A stretch of DNA of 64,000 nt from Corallococcus soli (GTDB taxonomy: Bacteria > Myxococcota > Myxococcia > Myxococcales > Myxococcaceae), in contig NZ_JAAIYO010000001.1 of NCBI RefSeq assembly GCF_014930455.1, positions 310,001 to 374,000 on the forward strand, given 5' to 3'. The notes under the pieces are model-generated. The model ran no database searches and had not been told where the DNA came from. It saw nothing but the letters and a program-made list of their open reading frames with translations. Each line of letters starts with the position of its first letter. The first letter of the stretch is position 1. Positions 43,804 through 54,101 of this stretch are shown one piece after another. Position numbers and translations under genes: made by a program.

Positions 43804-43948
43804 CACGCCCGACCCTCAATGCGAACCCCGGGCCAGCCCCACTGCCCCTGGCTCCCGGGCAGTGGCCTCCGGGTGTGTCTCCCGACGACCACACCCGTGC
43901 GGCCCCAGGCCAGCGGAGGCGGCCCGGGGCGTCCACGGTGGGAGCGGA

Positions 43949-45766
43949 CTAGAACGACTCTTCCGGCACGTCCATCAGGTCCAGGTTGCCGTGCTCCACC
44001 ATGCGCGCGGCGTGGGCGATGCCGGGCAGCACCTCGTGGCAGAACCACCGGGCGCTGGCCACCTTGCCGCCATAGAACGCCTTGTCGCCGGGGTTGGACT
44101 TCATCCGGTCCAGCGCGACGGCGGCGTGGCGCACCAGCAGCCAGCCGATGACCACCTCCGCCACGGCGGCCAGCACGCGGTTGCCCTGGAAGCCGACGTG
44201 GTAGACGGACTCGCCCAGCTTGCCCATCAGCGTGCCGAGCATCGTCTCCAACTGCCCCAGCGCCTCCGCCAGCGCGGCGCGCTCGTTCTTCAGCTCCGGG
44301 CCGCCCTCCTCGCCCTCGGCCGTCTCGCGGATGCGCGACAGCAGCCCCTGGAGCGTCGCTCCGCCATCCCGCGCGACCTTGCGCATCAGCAGGTCCAACG
44401 CCTGGATGTGCGTGGTGCCCTCGTAGAGCGAGTCGATCTTCTGGTCCCGGATGTACTGCTCCACCGGGTAGTCCGTCAGGTAGCCCGAACCGCCGTGCAC
44501 CTGGAGCGACAGCGACAGCAGCTCGTACGCCTTCTCCGAACAGTAGCCCTTCACCAGCGGCAGCAGCATGTCGTTGAGCACGTCCGCTTCGCCCGCCGCG
44601 GTGGAGCGGTGGCCGCCCTGGATCTCCACCTGGTCCTGCGCGGACGCGGTGAACAGACACAGCGCGCGCATGCCCTCCGCGTGCGCCTTCTGCGCCATCA
44701 GCATGCGGCGCACGTCCGGGTGCTGGAGGATGGTGACGCGCGGCGCGGACTTGTCGCGCGCCTTGGCCAGGTCGCTGCCCTGCACGCGGTCCTTCGCGAA
44801 CGACAGCGCGCGGAAGTAGCCCGCGGACAGCGCGGCCATGGACTTGAGGCCCACCGCCATGCGCGCGTTCTCGATGATGTGGAACATCTGCCGGATGCCG
44901 TCGTGCACCTCGCCCAGCAGCAGGCCGCGCGTGGGCTTGCCGTCGCCGAACGTCAGCTCGCAGGTGACGGACCCCTTCAGGCCCATCTTCTTCTCCAGCT
45001 TGGTGCACACCACGTTGTTGTGCTCACCCATGCTGCCGTCCTCGTTCACCCAGTACTTGGGGACGACGAACAGCGACAGGCCCTTGGTGCCCGGCGCGGC
45101 GCCTTCCGGACGCGCGAGCACCATGTGGATGATGTTCTCCGCGATGTCCGACTCGCCGTTGGTGATGAAGCGCTTGACGCCTTCGATCTCCCACAGGTCG
45201 CCGTCCACGTGCCGCGCCTTCGTGCGGGCGGCGCCCACGTCGCTGCCGGCGTCGGGCTCGGTGAGCACCATGGAGCCGCTCCAGTTGCGCTCCATCATCT
45301 TCGCCAGGAAGCGCTTCTTCTGCGACTCCGTGCCCAGCCGCTCGATGATGCGCACCAGCAGGTTGCCCAGCGTGAAGAAGGCCAGGGAGGGGTTGCTGCC
45401 CAGCAGCAGCTCGAACGCGGCCCAGCCCAGCGACGGCGGGGCCCCCATGCCGCCCAGGTGCGGCGGCTGCTCCAGCAGGTGCATGCCCGCGTCGTAGAAG
45501 GAGCCCATCGCCGCCTTGAGGCCGGGGGGCAGCTTCACCTCGCCGTTGATCAACTGGGGAGGGTTGTGCTCGGACTCGTCGAAGCTCTTCGCCAGTTCCT
45601 CCGTGCACAGCTTGGAGAAGGCCTCCAGCGTCTGCCGGGCCGTCGCCTCGTCCAGGTCCCCGAAGGGCGCCTTGCCCAGCGACGTGCGGCCGATGTCCAG
45701 GAACTCGAAGAGGTTGAACTCAATATCGCGCAGGTTGGGCGTGTAGTGCAGGGACGACGACGACAT
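43949..45766 (-). CDS. Acyl-CoA dehydrogenase (extended family member)
   Basis: The 605-residue flavoprotein has the fold order of long acyl-CoA dehydrogenases with an extended N- and C-terminal helical region (AidB/FadE5-type length). Conserved parts: WSGSMVLTEPDAGSDVGAA (FAD contact), KRFITNGESDIAENI, FHIIENARMAVGLKSMA, LSLQVHGGSGYLTDYPVEQY and the catalytic base in IDSLYEGTTHIQALDLLMRK (Glu in YEGTT). It oxidises a fatty acyl-CoA in beta-oxidation, probably long chain, but chain length is not determinable. A hairpin lies upstream, at 45800-45825. Confidence 0.92.
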   Translation of the reverse strand: MSSSSLHYTPNLRDIEFNLFEFLDIGRTSLGKAPFGDLDEATARQTLEAFSKLCTEELAKSFDESEHNPPQLINGEVKLPPGLKAAMGSFYDAGMHLLEQPPHLGGMGAPPSLGWAAFELLLGSNPSLAFFTLGNLLVRIIERLGTESQKKRFLAKMMERNWSGSMVLTEPDAGSDVGAARTKARHVDGDLWEIEGVKRFITNGESDIAENIIHMVLARPEGAAPGTKGLSLFVVPKYWVNEDGSMGEHNNVVCTKLEKKMGLKGSVTCELTFGDGKPTRGLLLGEVHDGIRQMFHIIENARMAVGLKSMAALSAGYFRALSFAKDRVQGSDLAKARDKSAPRVTILQHPDVRRMLMAQKAHAEGMRALCLFTASAQDQVEIQGGHRSTAAGEADVLNDMLLPLVKGYCSEKAYELLSLSLQVHGGSGYLTDYPVEQYIRDQKIDSLYEGTTHIQALDLLMRKVARDGGATLQGLLSRIRETAEGEEGGPELKNERAALAEALGQLETMLGTLMGKLGESVYHVGFQGNRVLAAVAEVVIGWLLVRHAAVALDRMKSNPGDKAFYGGKVASARWFCHEVLPGIAHAARMVEHGNLDLMDVPEESF

Positions 45767-45799
45767 CGGCGGACTCCTCAGGGTCGGCGCTGAGAACAG

Positions 45800-45825
45800 G
45801 CCCGCGCCAGGACTCCGGCGCGGGC
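45800..45825 (-). terminator. Strong hairpin between VIT-vWA gene and acyl-CoA dehydrogenase
   Basis: GCCCGCGCC and GGCGCGGGC form a perfect nine-base stem with an eight-base loop. On the minus strand it follows the VIT-vWA gene stop by 41 bases and is followed by CTGTTCTC, a poor U-tract. It may also fold in the leader of the dehydrogenase mRNA. Confidence 0.45.
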
Positions 45826-45865
45826 ACGGACGGGACCGTGAGGGTATCCGAGATTGATTCAGGGG

Positions 45866-48382
45866 TCAGTCGCGCCGGGAGTGGATGACGCGCAGCGTCT
45901 CACGTCGCTCGAAGCGGTTGCCGGCCGCGTCACGCGCGACGAACACCAGCTCATGCGTTCCGGCCGGGGTGCCTTCCGGGACGACGAGCGACGTGGTGAA
46001 GCGCAGGCCGTCCTCGGACGTGAGCTGGTGCTGCTCCTCGCCGAACAGCTCGCCGTACACGCTGACCTCCTTCGTGGTCTCCACCGCGTCCACGTCCAGC
46101 GTCACGGTGTCCCCGGGGGCAAGCTCGCGCTGGGAGAGGGCGACCTCGAAGTCGTTGCCCTGGGAGTCCAGGCGGTAGCGCACCTCGCTGCGCTGCACCC
46201 GGCCGTCCGCCAGCTCCGAGATGAGGAACACCGTGTAGTAGCCATCCGCGACACCCAGGGGCACGAGGAACCGGCCGCGCCAGGCGCCGGACACCGCGTC
46301 GAACGTGAGCGGCTTCACGAGGCCGAAGGGGAAGTAGGCCGTCACGCGGCGGGCGTCGCGCGGGGCGCGCACGGAGATGATGGGGTCGCCCGGGGGGATC
46401 TCCTCGCGGCTCAGGGAGCCTTCGAGCATGCCGTCGGGGAGCTGCACGGGGACCAGCTCCTTCACCGTCTCGCCGTTGGGGGCGGTGCGCGCCACCTGCT
46501 CCACCGCGACGAAGGACGTGAAGCGGCTCATCAGGTGGTACTCGAGCGCGGTGTCCGTGATGCCCTTCACGATGTCGGGCGTCTCACCGCGGTAGCCCTG
46601 CACGGTGAGCTCCTCGATGCGCTGGCGGGCCCAGAGGCTCTTGAGGGCGTCGTGCTCAGGGGCCACTTCGGGGAAGTGCACCGGCACGTCGAAGTGGCGG
46701 AGCTGACCGCGCACGCGGCCGGAGATGCGAAGCAGGCCGTCCCCGGTGCCGGTGAACTTGCCCACGAGGAACAGCGGCTGGCCGGCGAAGAGGTCCGGCA
46801 CGCGCTTCGGGTACACGTCCGTGACGGGCAGACCTTCGGTGTCCACGACGAGGGAGGTGAGGACGGGGCCGCGCATGCGCTGCTCGAACTCGCGGGCGAC
46901 CTCCTCTTCCGGGCGGTGGAGGTTGACGAAGGTGGAGGCGCCCCGACCAAGCTCTCCCATCTTCGCGATGAGGTAGCGGTTCACGCTGTTGCCGACACCG
47001 GCGGAGAAGATGCGCGTCTCTTCGCGCAGGTGGGTCTGGAGCGTGTTGAGCACGAAGTCATCCCCGCCGATGAGGCCGTCGGTCATGAAGAGCACCATGC
47101 GCAGGCGGGCCGGGTCGTTGGCGGGCACCATGGCTTCCTGCGCGGCGATGCGCACGTCGGTGCCGCCACCGCCCCAGAAGCTTTCGACGTAGGGCAGGGC
47201 GCTCTGGATGTTCTCCGGCGTGGCGGGGACGGCGCCAGGCGCGAACTTGGTGACCTGCGTGTCGAAGTTGAGGACCTGGAAGGTGTCCTCCGGCATCAGG
47301 TGGTTGAGCACCTCCTTCGTGATGGCCTTGGACTTCTCGATGGCGAGGCCGGACTGCGAGCAGGACGTGTCCAGGACCATGTACAGCTCGCGGGGGGTGA
47401 TCTCCTTCTCGGTGGGGGCGAGCTGCGGGTTGAGCATCACCATGAAGTAGCCGTGGTCCGCGCCGGGGTCGCGGTGCATGAGGACGGCGGGGCGGATGAG
47501 CGCGTCGGCGACGACGTACTCCAGCGTGAAGTCCTTGTTGGGGATGCGGTCGTCGCGGCCCAGGCTGACGGTGGCGCGGGACTGGCGCTCCCGCGTCACC
47601 TCCACGCGGTGGGAGGTGGAGCGCAGCGAGTGCACCGGGAGGCCCGCGTCCAGGCGCACGGTGAGCTGGATGTCATGGCCGCTGCGCACGTCGGCGGGGA
47701 GCACGGGGGGCGTGATGCGGCTGGCGTCGGGGACGGTGGTGGTGTCCGGCGAGGTGCCTTCGCCCTGGCGCGTGGCGAGCGGCTCACCGCCGATGAAGCG
47801 GGGGCCGACGACCATGGGGAAGGTGAAGCGGTAGGTGCCCGCGTCGTAGGTGAGGCGCTCCACATAGTGGATCCGCACGCGGATGGTTTCGCCAGGGAGG
47901 ATGTTGGCGACGGACTGGGTGAAGACGTTGGGGCGCTCCTGGTCGAGCAGCGCGGCCGTCTTGCCCTCGGCCTTGGCGCGCTCGTAGGTGTCGCGGGCCT
48001 GCTCGCGCGTCTGGATGACGCCTTGGATGACGCGGGCGCCGACGTGCAGCTCCATGCCGTCCACCGCGGCCAGCTCCGGCAGCGGGAAGACGTAGAGCGC
48101 TTCAAGGGGCGCGGCGTAGGGGTTCTCGAACACCTGCGTCACGGTGACGGAGGCGAGGAAGCCGCTGACCTCCGCGTCCACCTGCGTGTGCTTGAGGCTG
48201 AAGGTGCGCGGCGCGGTGTCCGGGCACCCGGTGTCCTGGGCCTGCTGACGCAGCAGCGCCACGAGCGTGCCCTGGGACACGGCGCCCTGGCTGACGGGGG
48301 ACGCCGGGGGAGGGCACGGGGTTTGAGCGAAGGCCGGGAGGGCCAGCAGACAGACGAAGAGCGTGGCGAGCGTGACTCGCAT
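45866..48382 (-). CDS. VIT and vWA domain protein
   Basis: The 838-residue protein has a signal peptide (MRVTLATLFVCLLALPAFAQ). It then has a VIT domain (HTQVDAEVSGFLASVTVTQVFENPYAAPLEALYVFPLPELAAVDGM-type, quoted in parts: VTQVFENPYAAPLEALYVFP, TREQARDTYERAKAEGKTAA, RPNVFTQSVANILPGE) and a vWA domain with an intact MIDAS (LYMVLDTSCSQSG, DxSxS present; FWGGGGTDV; RMVLFMTDG). This is the inter-alpha-trypsin-inhibitor heavy-chain layout. The C-terminal 250 residues are beta-rich. Function in bacteria is unclear; likely secreted or periplasmic metal-dependent adhesion. ATG at 48382 chosen for its signal peptide. Confidence 0.87.
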   Translation of the reverse strand: MRVTLATLFVCLLALPAFAQTPCPPPASPVSQGAVSQGTLVALLRQQAQDTGCPDTAPRTFSLKHTQVDAEVSGFLASVTVTQVFENPYAAPLEALYVFPLPELAAVDGMELHVGARVIQGVIQTREQARDTYERAKAEGKTAALLDQERPNVFTQSVANILPGETIRVRIHYVERLTYDAGTYRFTFPMVVGPRFIGGEPLATRQGEGTSPDTTTVPDASRITPPVLPADVRSGHDIQLTVRLDAGLPVHSLRSTSHRVEVTRERQSRATVSLGRDDRIPNKDFTLEYVVADALIRPAVLMHRDPGADHGYFMVMLNPQLAPTEKEITPRELYMVLDTSCSQSGLAIEKSKAITKEVLNHLMPEDTFQVLNFDTQVTKFAPGAVPATPENIQSALPYVESFWGGGGTDVRIAAQEAMVPANDPARLRMVLFMTDGLIGGDDFVLNTLQTHLREETRIFSAGVGNSVNRYLIAKMGELGRGASTFVNLHRPEEEVAREFEQRMRGPVLTSLVVDTEGLPVTDVYPKRVPDLFAGQPLFLVGKFTGTGDGLLRISGRVRGQLRHFDVPVHFPEVAPEHDALKSLWARQRIEELTVQGYRGETPDIVKGITDTALEYHLMSRFTSFVAVEQVARTAPNGETVKELVPVQLPDGMLEGSLSREEIPPGDPIISVRAPRDARRVTAYFPFGLVKPLTFDAVSGAWRGRFLVPLGVADGYYTVFLISELADGRVQRSEVRYRLDSQGNDFEVALSQRELAPGDTVTLDVDAVETTKEVSVYGELFGEEQHQLTSEDGLRFTTSLVVPEGTPAGTHELVFVARDAAGNRFERRETLRVIHSRRD

Positions 48383-48555
48383 GGACGGGGCCTTGGGTTT
48401 CAGGGTGTGCCGGAGGGACATTGCAGCCCGTGGGCCAACCCCAGACGCCCTGGAAACCCCTCGGAAGGACGGGGGGTGTGGGCCGCTCGGAGACACTTCG
48501 CGTGCATCACCGTGGCCGTCCGGCCACACCCCGGGAGGGACACCCGCCCCCTGCG

Positions 48556-49185
48556 TCAACCGCGCGGCAGGGAGGGCGCGGTGCGCTTCCACGCCTCCAG
48601 TTCCTGCACGCGCCCGAGCCAGGTCCGGAGGTTCGCGTAGTCCGAGATGGGCAGGCGCGCCGGACCCGCGAGGGCGAACGACGCGGCCAGGGAGAGGTCC
48701 GCGAGCGTCAGGCGCTCCTGCGCGACCCACGTCCTGCCCGCGAGGTGCGCGTCCAGGAGCTGCGCGTTCTGCGCGACGAGCGCCTCGCCCCGCGCGACCT
48801 CGGCGGGATCAGCCGGCCCGCGCCCCGTCTGCGCCTTCACGAAGTTCTCGAAGACCAGGATGGTGTTCGCCGGGGCCATGTGGGCCGAGCACCAGAAGAG
48901 CCAGCGGCTCACATCCGCGCGGCCGCGCGCATCCGTCGGGAGCAGGGTCTGTCCCGGTGTCTTCTCGGTCAGGTACTGCATGATGGCGCGTGACTCCCAG
49001 AGCAGGAAGCCGTCGTCATCGAGGACTGGGACGCGCCCGTTGGGGTTGAGCTTCAGGTGCGGCGCCCCGCGCTGCTCGCCCTTGGGCAGGTCGACCACGA
49101 TGCGCTCGAGGGGCACGTCGAGGTGGGCGGCCACGAGCAGCACGCGGCGCGAGTTTCCGGACAGGGGATGGAAGTAGAGCTTCAT
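48556..49185 (-). CDS. Glutathione S-transferase family protein
   Basis: The 209-residue protein has the thioredoxin-like N-terminal domain (MKLYFHPLSGNSRRVLLVAA, LNPNGRVPVLDDDGFLLWESRAIMQYL: the cis-Pro is in VPVL and the ESxAI glutathione-gamma-Glu site is present) and a helical C-terminal domain with the family motif LTLADLSLAAS. The ribosome site CAGGAGGA precedes the ATG. No detoxification partner is nearby, so the substrate is unknown. A divergent or downstream link to the slipin gene is not evident. Confidence 0.88.
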   Translation of the reverse strand: MKLYFHPLSGNSRRVLLVAAHLDVPLERIVVDLPKGEQRGAPHLKLNPNGRVPVLDDDGFLLWESRAIMQYLTEKTPGQTLLPTDARGRADVSRWLFWCSAHMAPANTILVFENFVKAQTGRGPADPAEVARGEALVAQNAQLLDAHLAGRTWVAQERLTLADLSLAASFALAGPARLPISDYANLRTWLGRVQELEAWKRTAPSLPRG

Positions 49186-49311
49186 GACAGTCCTCCTGGA
49201 CCGCATCGGGTGGATGGGCACAACCTGCCCGCCCGCTGTGACAGGGGAATGTCAGGTATTGTCTGGCGCGGACGATTGTCCGGCGCCTCCGCACCCGTGA
49301 CGGACGCACGA

Positions 49312-49346
49312 AGGCCCCCGGACCCGTGCTTCCGGTCCGAGGGCCT
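49312..49346 (-). terminator. Hairpin terminator after the slipin gene
   Basis: AGGCCCCCGGACC pairs with GGTCCGAGGGCCT (one mismatch) around a nine-base loop, 16 bases after the slipin stop codon on the minus strand. The U-tract after it is weak. Confidence 0.55.
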
Positions 49347-49362
49347 CCACGGTGCAGGTGCA

Positions 49363-50487
49363 TCACCCGCCCTTGAGCTGGAGCGTGGGCACCGCGCCCT
49401 CGCCCAGCACCAGGTGGACCTGCCCCACCTTGGACGCGAGGTCCTTGTACGCCTCCAGCTCCTTGAGCCGCACCAGGAGCGGGTTCTCCGCCAGCACCTT
49501 CGCCGTCTGCGCCATGGACCGCGTGGCCGCCGTCTCCTCGCGGCGCGTGATGACGTTGGCCTCCGCCTCCTTCTGCGCCTGGATGACCCGGTTGAGCAGC
49601 TCCTTCATCTCACCCGGCAGCACCACGTCCTTGATGCCGAAGCGCAGCAGCTCCAGGCCCACGTTCTCCGCCCCCGCCTTCACCTGCGCGAACAGCGACT
49701 CCGCCACCGCCTCCCGCGACGCCAGCAGCTCATCCAGCGTGCGCGTGGCCACGGCCTCGCGCGACGCCAACTGCATCGCCAGGTACAGCACGTCGTCCGG
49801 CGCCCGCGACACCACCGACAGCCGGCGCGCGTCCGCCACGCGGAAGGCCGCGGAGAGGTTGAGCCGCAGCGACACGCGGTCCTTCGTCATCACCTCCTGG
49901 CCGGTGACGTGGAGCAGCCGCTCGCGCAGGTCGATGACCGCGAACTGCACCTTGTGCACCACCGTCCACGCCGCGTGACGGCCCGGGGGCAGGACGGCCT
50001 CCAGCACGCCGTCCACGTACCGCAGCGCCACGCTGCCTTCCGGAGCGATGCACTCCGTGTAGTCGGTGGAGGGGATGAGCGCGCGCACCTCGTCGCTGGG
50101 AGGTGACGTCACCACCCCGGACACGTCCACGCGCTCCACCTTCACGGTCGGCGTCTCGGGCCGACCGGTACGACCGGGCAGCCGCTGCGCCGTCCACACC
50201 TGGTGCTGACCCCGCTTCAGCCACTGCACCGGCTGGCCGTGATGGAAGAGGATGGCGCGCTCGTCCGCGCCCAGCTCCACCACCTGGAGGTCCTTCTCCG
50301 GCACCAACGCGAGCTTCGCCTCGTCCAGGCGGATCAGCGGCTGCTCAATCGAGACGCGCTCGAAGCGGACGTGCTGGAAGGGACGCACCACCCAGTGCCG
50401 ACCCGGCCCCAGGTACTGCTCCGCCCGCCCGTTCACCACGACGAACAGCCGCTCGTTCTGCGCCACTTCCACCCGACCGATGCTCAT
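49363..50487 (-). CDS. Slipin/SPFH-family (stomatin-like) protein
   Basis: The 374-residue protein matches the SPFH/Band 7 fold: GRVEVAQNERLFVVVNGRAEQYLGPGRHWV, then a second copy-like piece GVLEAVLPPGRHAAWTVVHKVQFAVIDLRERLLHVTGQEVMT (shown in parts), the strand TKDRVSLRLNLSAAFRVAD, and a C-terminal coiled coil (VIQAQKEAEANVITRREETAATRSMAQTAK). Slipins assemble on membranes as scaffolds; unlike most family members there is no obvious N-terminal membrane hairpin here. No NfeD gene is adjacent, which is the usual partner. The ATG at 50487 is near the end of a gene-poor region. Confidence 0.85.
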   Translation of the reverse strand: MSIGRVEVAQNERLFVVVNGRAEQYLGPGRHWVVRPFQHVRFERVSIEQPLIRLDEAKLALVPEKDLQVVELGADERAILFHHGQPVQWLKRGQHQVWTAQRLPGRTGRPETPTVKVERVDVSGVVTSPPSDEVRALIPSTDYTECIAPEGSVALRYVDGVLEAVLPPGRHAAWTVVHKVQFAVIDLRERLLHVTGQEVMTKDRVSLRLNLSAAFRVADARRLSVVSRAPDDVLYLAMQLASREAVATRTLDELLASREAVAESLFAQVKAGAENVGLELLRFGIKDVVLPGEMKELLNRVIQAQKEAEANVITRREETAATRSMAQTAKVLAENPLLVRLKELEAYKDLASKVGQVHLVLGEGAVPTLQLKGG

Positions 50488-50777
50488 GACACGTCACCCC
50501 TGTTGCCTCCCGCGAAGGGGAGGGTCCCGCGAAAAAGAAGAAAGGATCCGAACGAGAAGAAGAGACCCCGCCGCCCACGGGCGCTTCCCGCGGACAGACC
50601 GTCCAGCCCGCATCACGCCGCCCGCGCGTTCGCACCGGATGCCGGTCACGGACGGCGACCGGTGCACTCCGCGAGCCGCACGGAGGCATCCAGAGGCCCT
50701 GGCGACCGGCCAGGCTGCGACGAGGAGGAGGAAGAAGCGGTGGACCCGCGCTGACACCAGCGAAACGACGGGGTCTC
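50488..50777. other. Gene-free region between the slipin gene and the tRNA
   Basis: About 290 bases with no supportable gene; purine-rich AGAAGAAAGG and AGGAGGAGGAAGAAG tracts are present. It must contain the slipin promoter on the minus strand, but no confident -35/-10 was found. Confidence 0.35.
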
Positions 50778-50849
50778 CAGCGAACGAAGGAATCGAACCT
50801 TCGACACAGAGAGTTGGAGTCTCTTGCTCTACCAGTGAGCTAGTTCGGG
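50778..50849 (-). tRNA. tRNA-Trp(CCA)-like gene with a defective acceptor stem
   Basis: On the minus strand it reads: acceptor CCCGAAC, TA, D-arm GCTC-ACTGGTA-GAGC, anticodon arm AGAGA-CTCCAAC-TCTCT (anticodon CCA at 50815-50817), variable GTGTC, T-arm GAAGG-TTCGATT-CCTTC, acceptor 3' side GTTCGCT and discriminator G. The anticodon and T arms are perfect. The acceptor stem has only five pairs: the first two positions are C-C and C-U mismatches. No CCA is encoded. It does not resemble the usual myxobacterial tRNA-Trp that starts AGGGGC, so it may be a pseudogene, a phage-derived gene or a divergent extra copy. Confidence 0.6.
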
Positions 50850-51094
50850 TGATGTCCGGGTAAGGGACACCGTTCATGCACGCCTGTCGGTAGCGCGCGA
50901 CCGGTCGACCTTCGATGGCGGGGGAATGCGCGGAGGCGATGGCCTTGAAGTACGTCCAGCGCCCGTGCCCCGACGCAGAGCGCCGCTGCCTGGAACCGGA
51001 AGCCTCGGGCCAGCCCCGTGCACCCCCTGAAGCGCCGACGGGAGCACCAGACGCGGGGCGCGAAGAAGCCTGACAGGCCCTCCGCGAAAGAAGC
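50850..51094. other. Gene-free region after the methyltransferase gene
   Basis: 245 bases hold no supportable gene. Near the tRNA, TGTCC-N7-GGACA can form a short stem. Otherwise I see nothing beyond generic GC-rich sequence; the tRNA promoter would lie here. Confidence 0.3.
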
Positions 51095-51778
51095 TCAGCC
51101 CCGCGTCACGTACCACCAGCCGAACCACATGGTGCGCTCCTCCGCGAGCAGCTCCCAGCCGGGCGCGTGCAGGTAGAAGCCCGTGCGCAGCCCGGCGCCG
51201 TCCAGCGCGCGCGCCGTCTCCACCGAACTCCACAGGTGCAGCGTCACGTCCGTGTCCGCCGTGCGCACCTGGCGCGTGGCCTCTTCGTGCGCCTCCAGCC
51301 CGGGCCTGCGCTCCAGCACCGTGAAGAGCATCCGCCCTCCGGGCTTCAGCGCCTGGGCCAGGTGCCCCAGCACGCGCGGCAGGTCGTCACAGAAGTCCAG
51401 GCAGCCAATGGCCAGCGCCACGTCGAAGCGGCCCAGGTCCTCCGGCACCGGCTCCAGGTAGCTGTGCTCGCGCCACGTCCCCGCGGGGCGCGCGCGCTTC
51501 GCCAGCTCCAGCATCTCCGGCGCGAAGTCCAGGCCCACCACGTCCACGGACGCATCCAGGCCGCGCGTGTGCAGGGCGGGGCCGCAGCCCACGTCCAGCA
51601 CGCGCATCCCCGGGGCCACCGCGTCCGCGAGGAAGCGCTCCACGCGGTCGCCGTAGCGGTGCAGCGCGGGGTAGAGCACCTCGTAGGCGGAGGCGATCTC
51701 CCCGTACACCCTCGCGACGGCGGATCCACCGTGCCCCACGTCAGGCCCCGGTGCTCCGCCGTCCGTTTCGTCCGCCAT
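51095..51778 (-). CDS. Class I SAM-dependent methyltransferase
   Basis: The 227-residue protein has the Rossmann-type motif I GMRVLDVGCGPALHTRGL, motif II VVGLDFAPEMLELA (acidic residue binding the ribose), motif III-like FDVALAIGCLDFCDDL and the post-motif LKPGGRMLFTVLE. It looks like a small-molecule or lipid methyltransferase; the acceptor is unknown. The ATG at 51778 is eight bases after GAGGG. It starts 41 bases downstream of glgX on the same strand, so it may be co-transcribed with it, though no functional tie to glycogen is known. Confidence 0.82.
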   Translation of the reverse strand: MADETDGGAPGPDVGHGGSAVARVYGEIASAYEVLYPALHRYGDRVERFLADAVAPGMRVLDVGCGPALHTRGLDASVDVVGLDFAPEMLELAKRARPAGTWREHSYLEPVPEDLGRFDVALAIGCLDFCDDLPRVLGHLAQALKPGGRMLFTVLERRPGLEAHEEATRQVRTADTDVTLHLWSSVETARALDGAGLRTGFYLHAPGWELLAEERTMWFGWWYVTRG

Positions 51779-51819
51779 GCCGCGCACCCTCGCTCACGCG
51801 GCCGGTGCGCCGCAAGCCA

Positions 51820-53964
<2,145 letters not shown>

Positions 53965-54101
53965 GGCTATCACTCGATTCCGTGGGGAAAATGCGGACGG
54001 AATCTGGGTGCGACCGCGCGCCGCGGCAAGACGTGGGGGCTTCCCGACTGTCCACCGGGCGGCGCTTCGTCAAGCCGTATGGGGTGAAACCACCCCTCCC
54101 T

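Noticed and set aside
45854-48640. Long antisense open frame opposite the VIT-vWA gene
   Set aside because: Composition is the mirror of the sense codon bias; no start signal and no protein motif.
50494-50877. 127-codon minus-strand frame across the tRNA region
   Set aside because: It runs through the tRNA-like gene, lacks a ribosome site and has no fold-like pattern.
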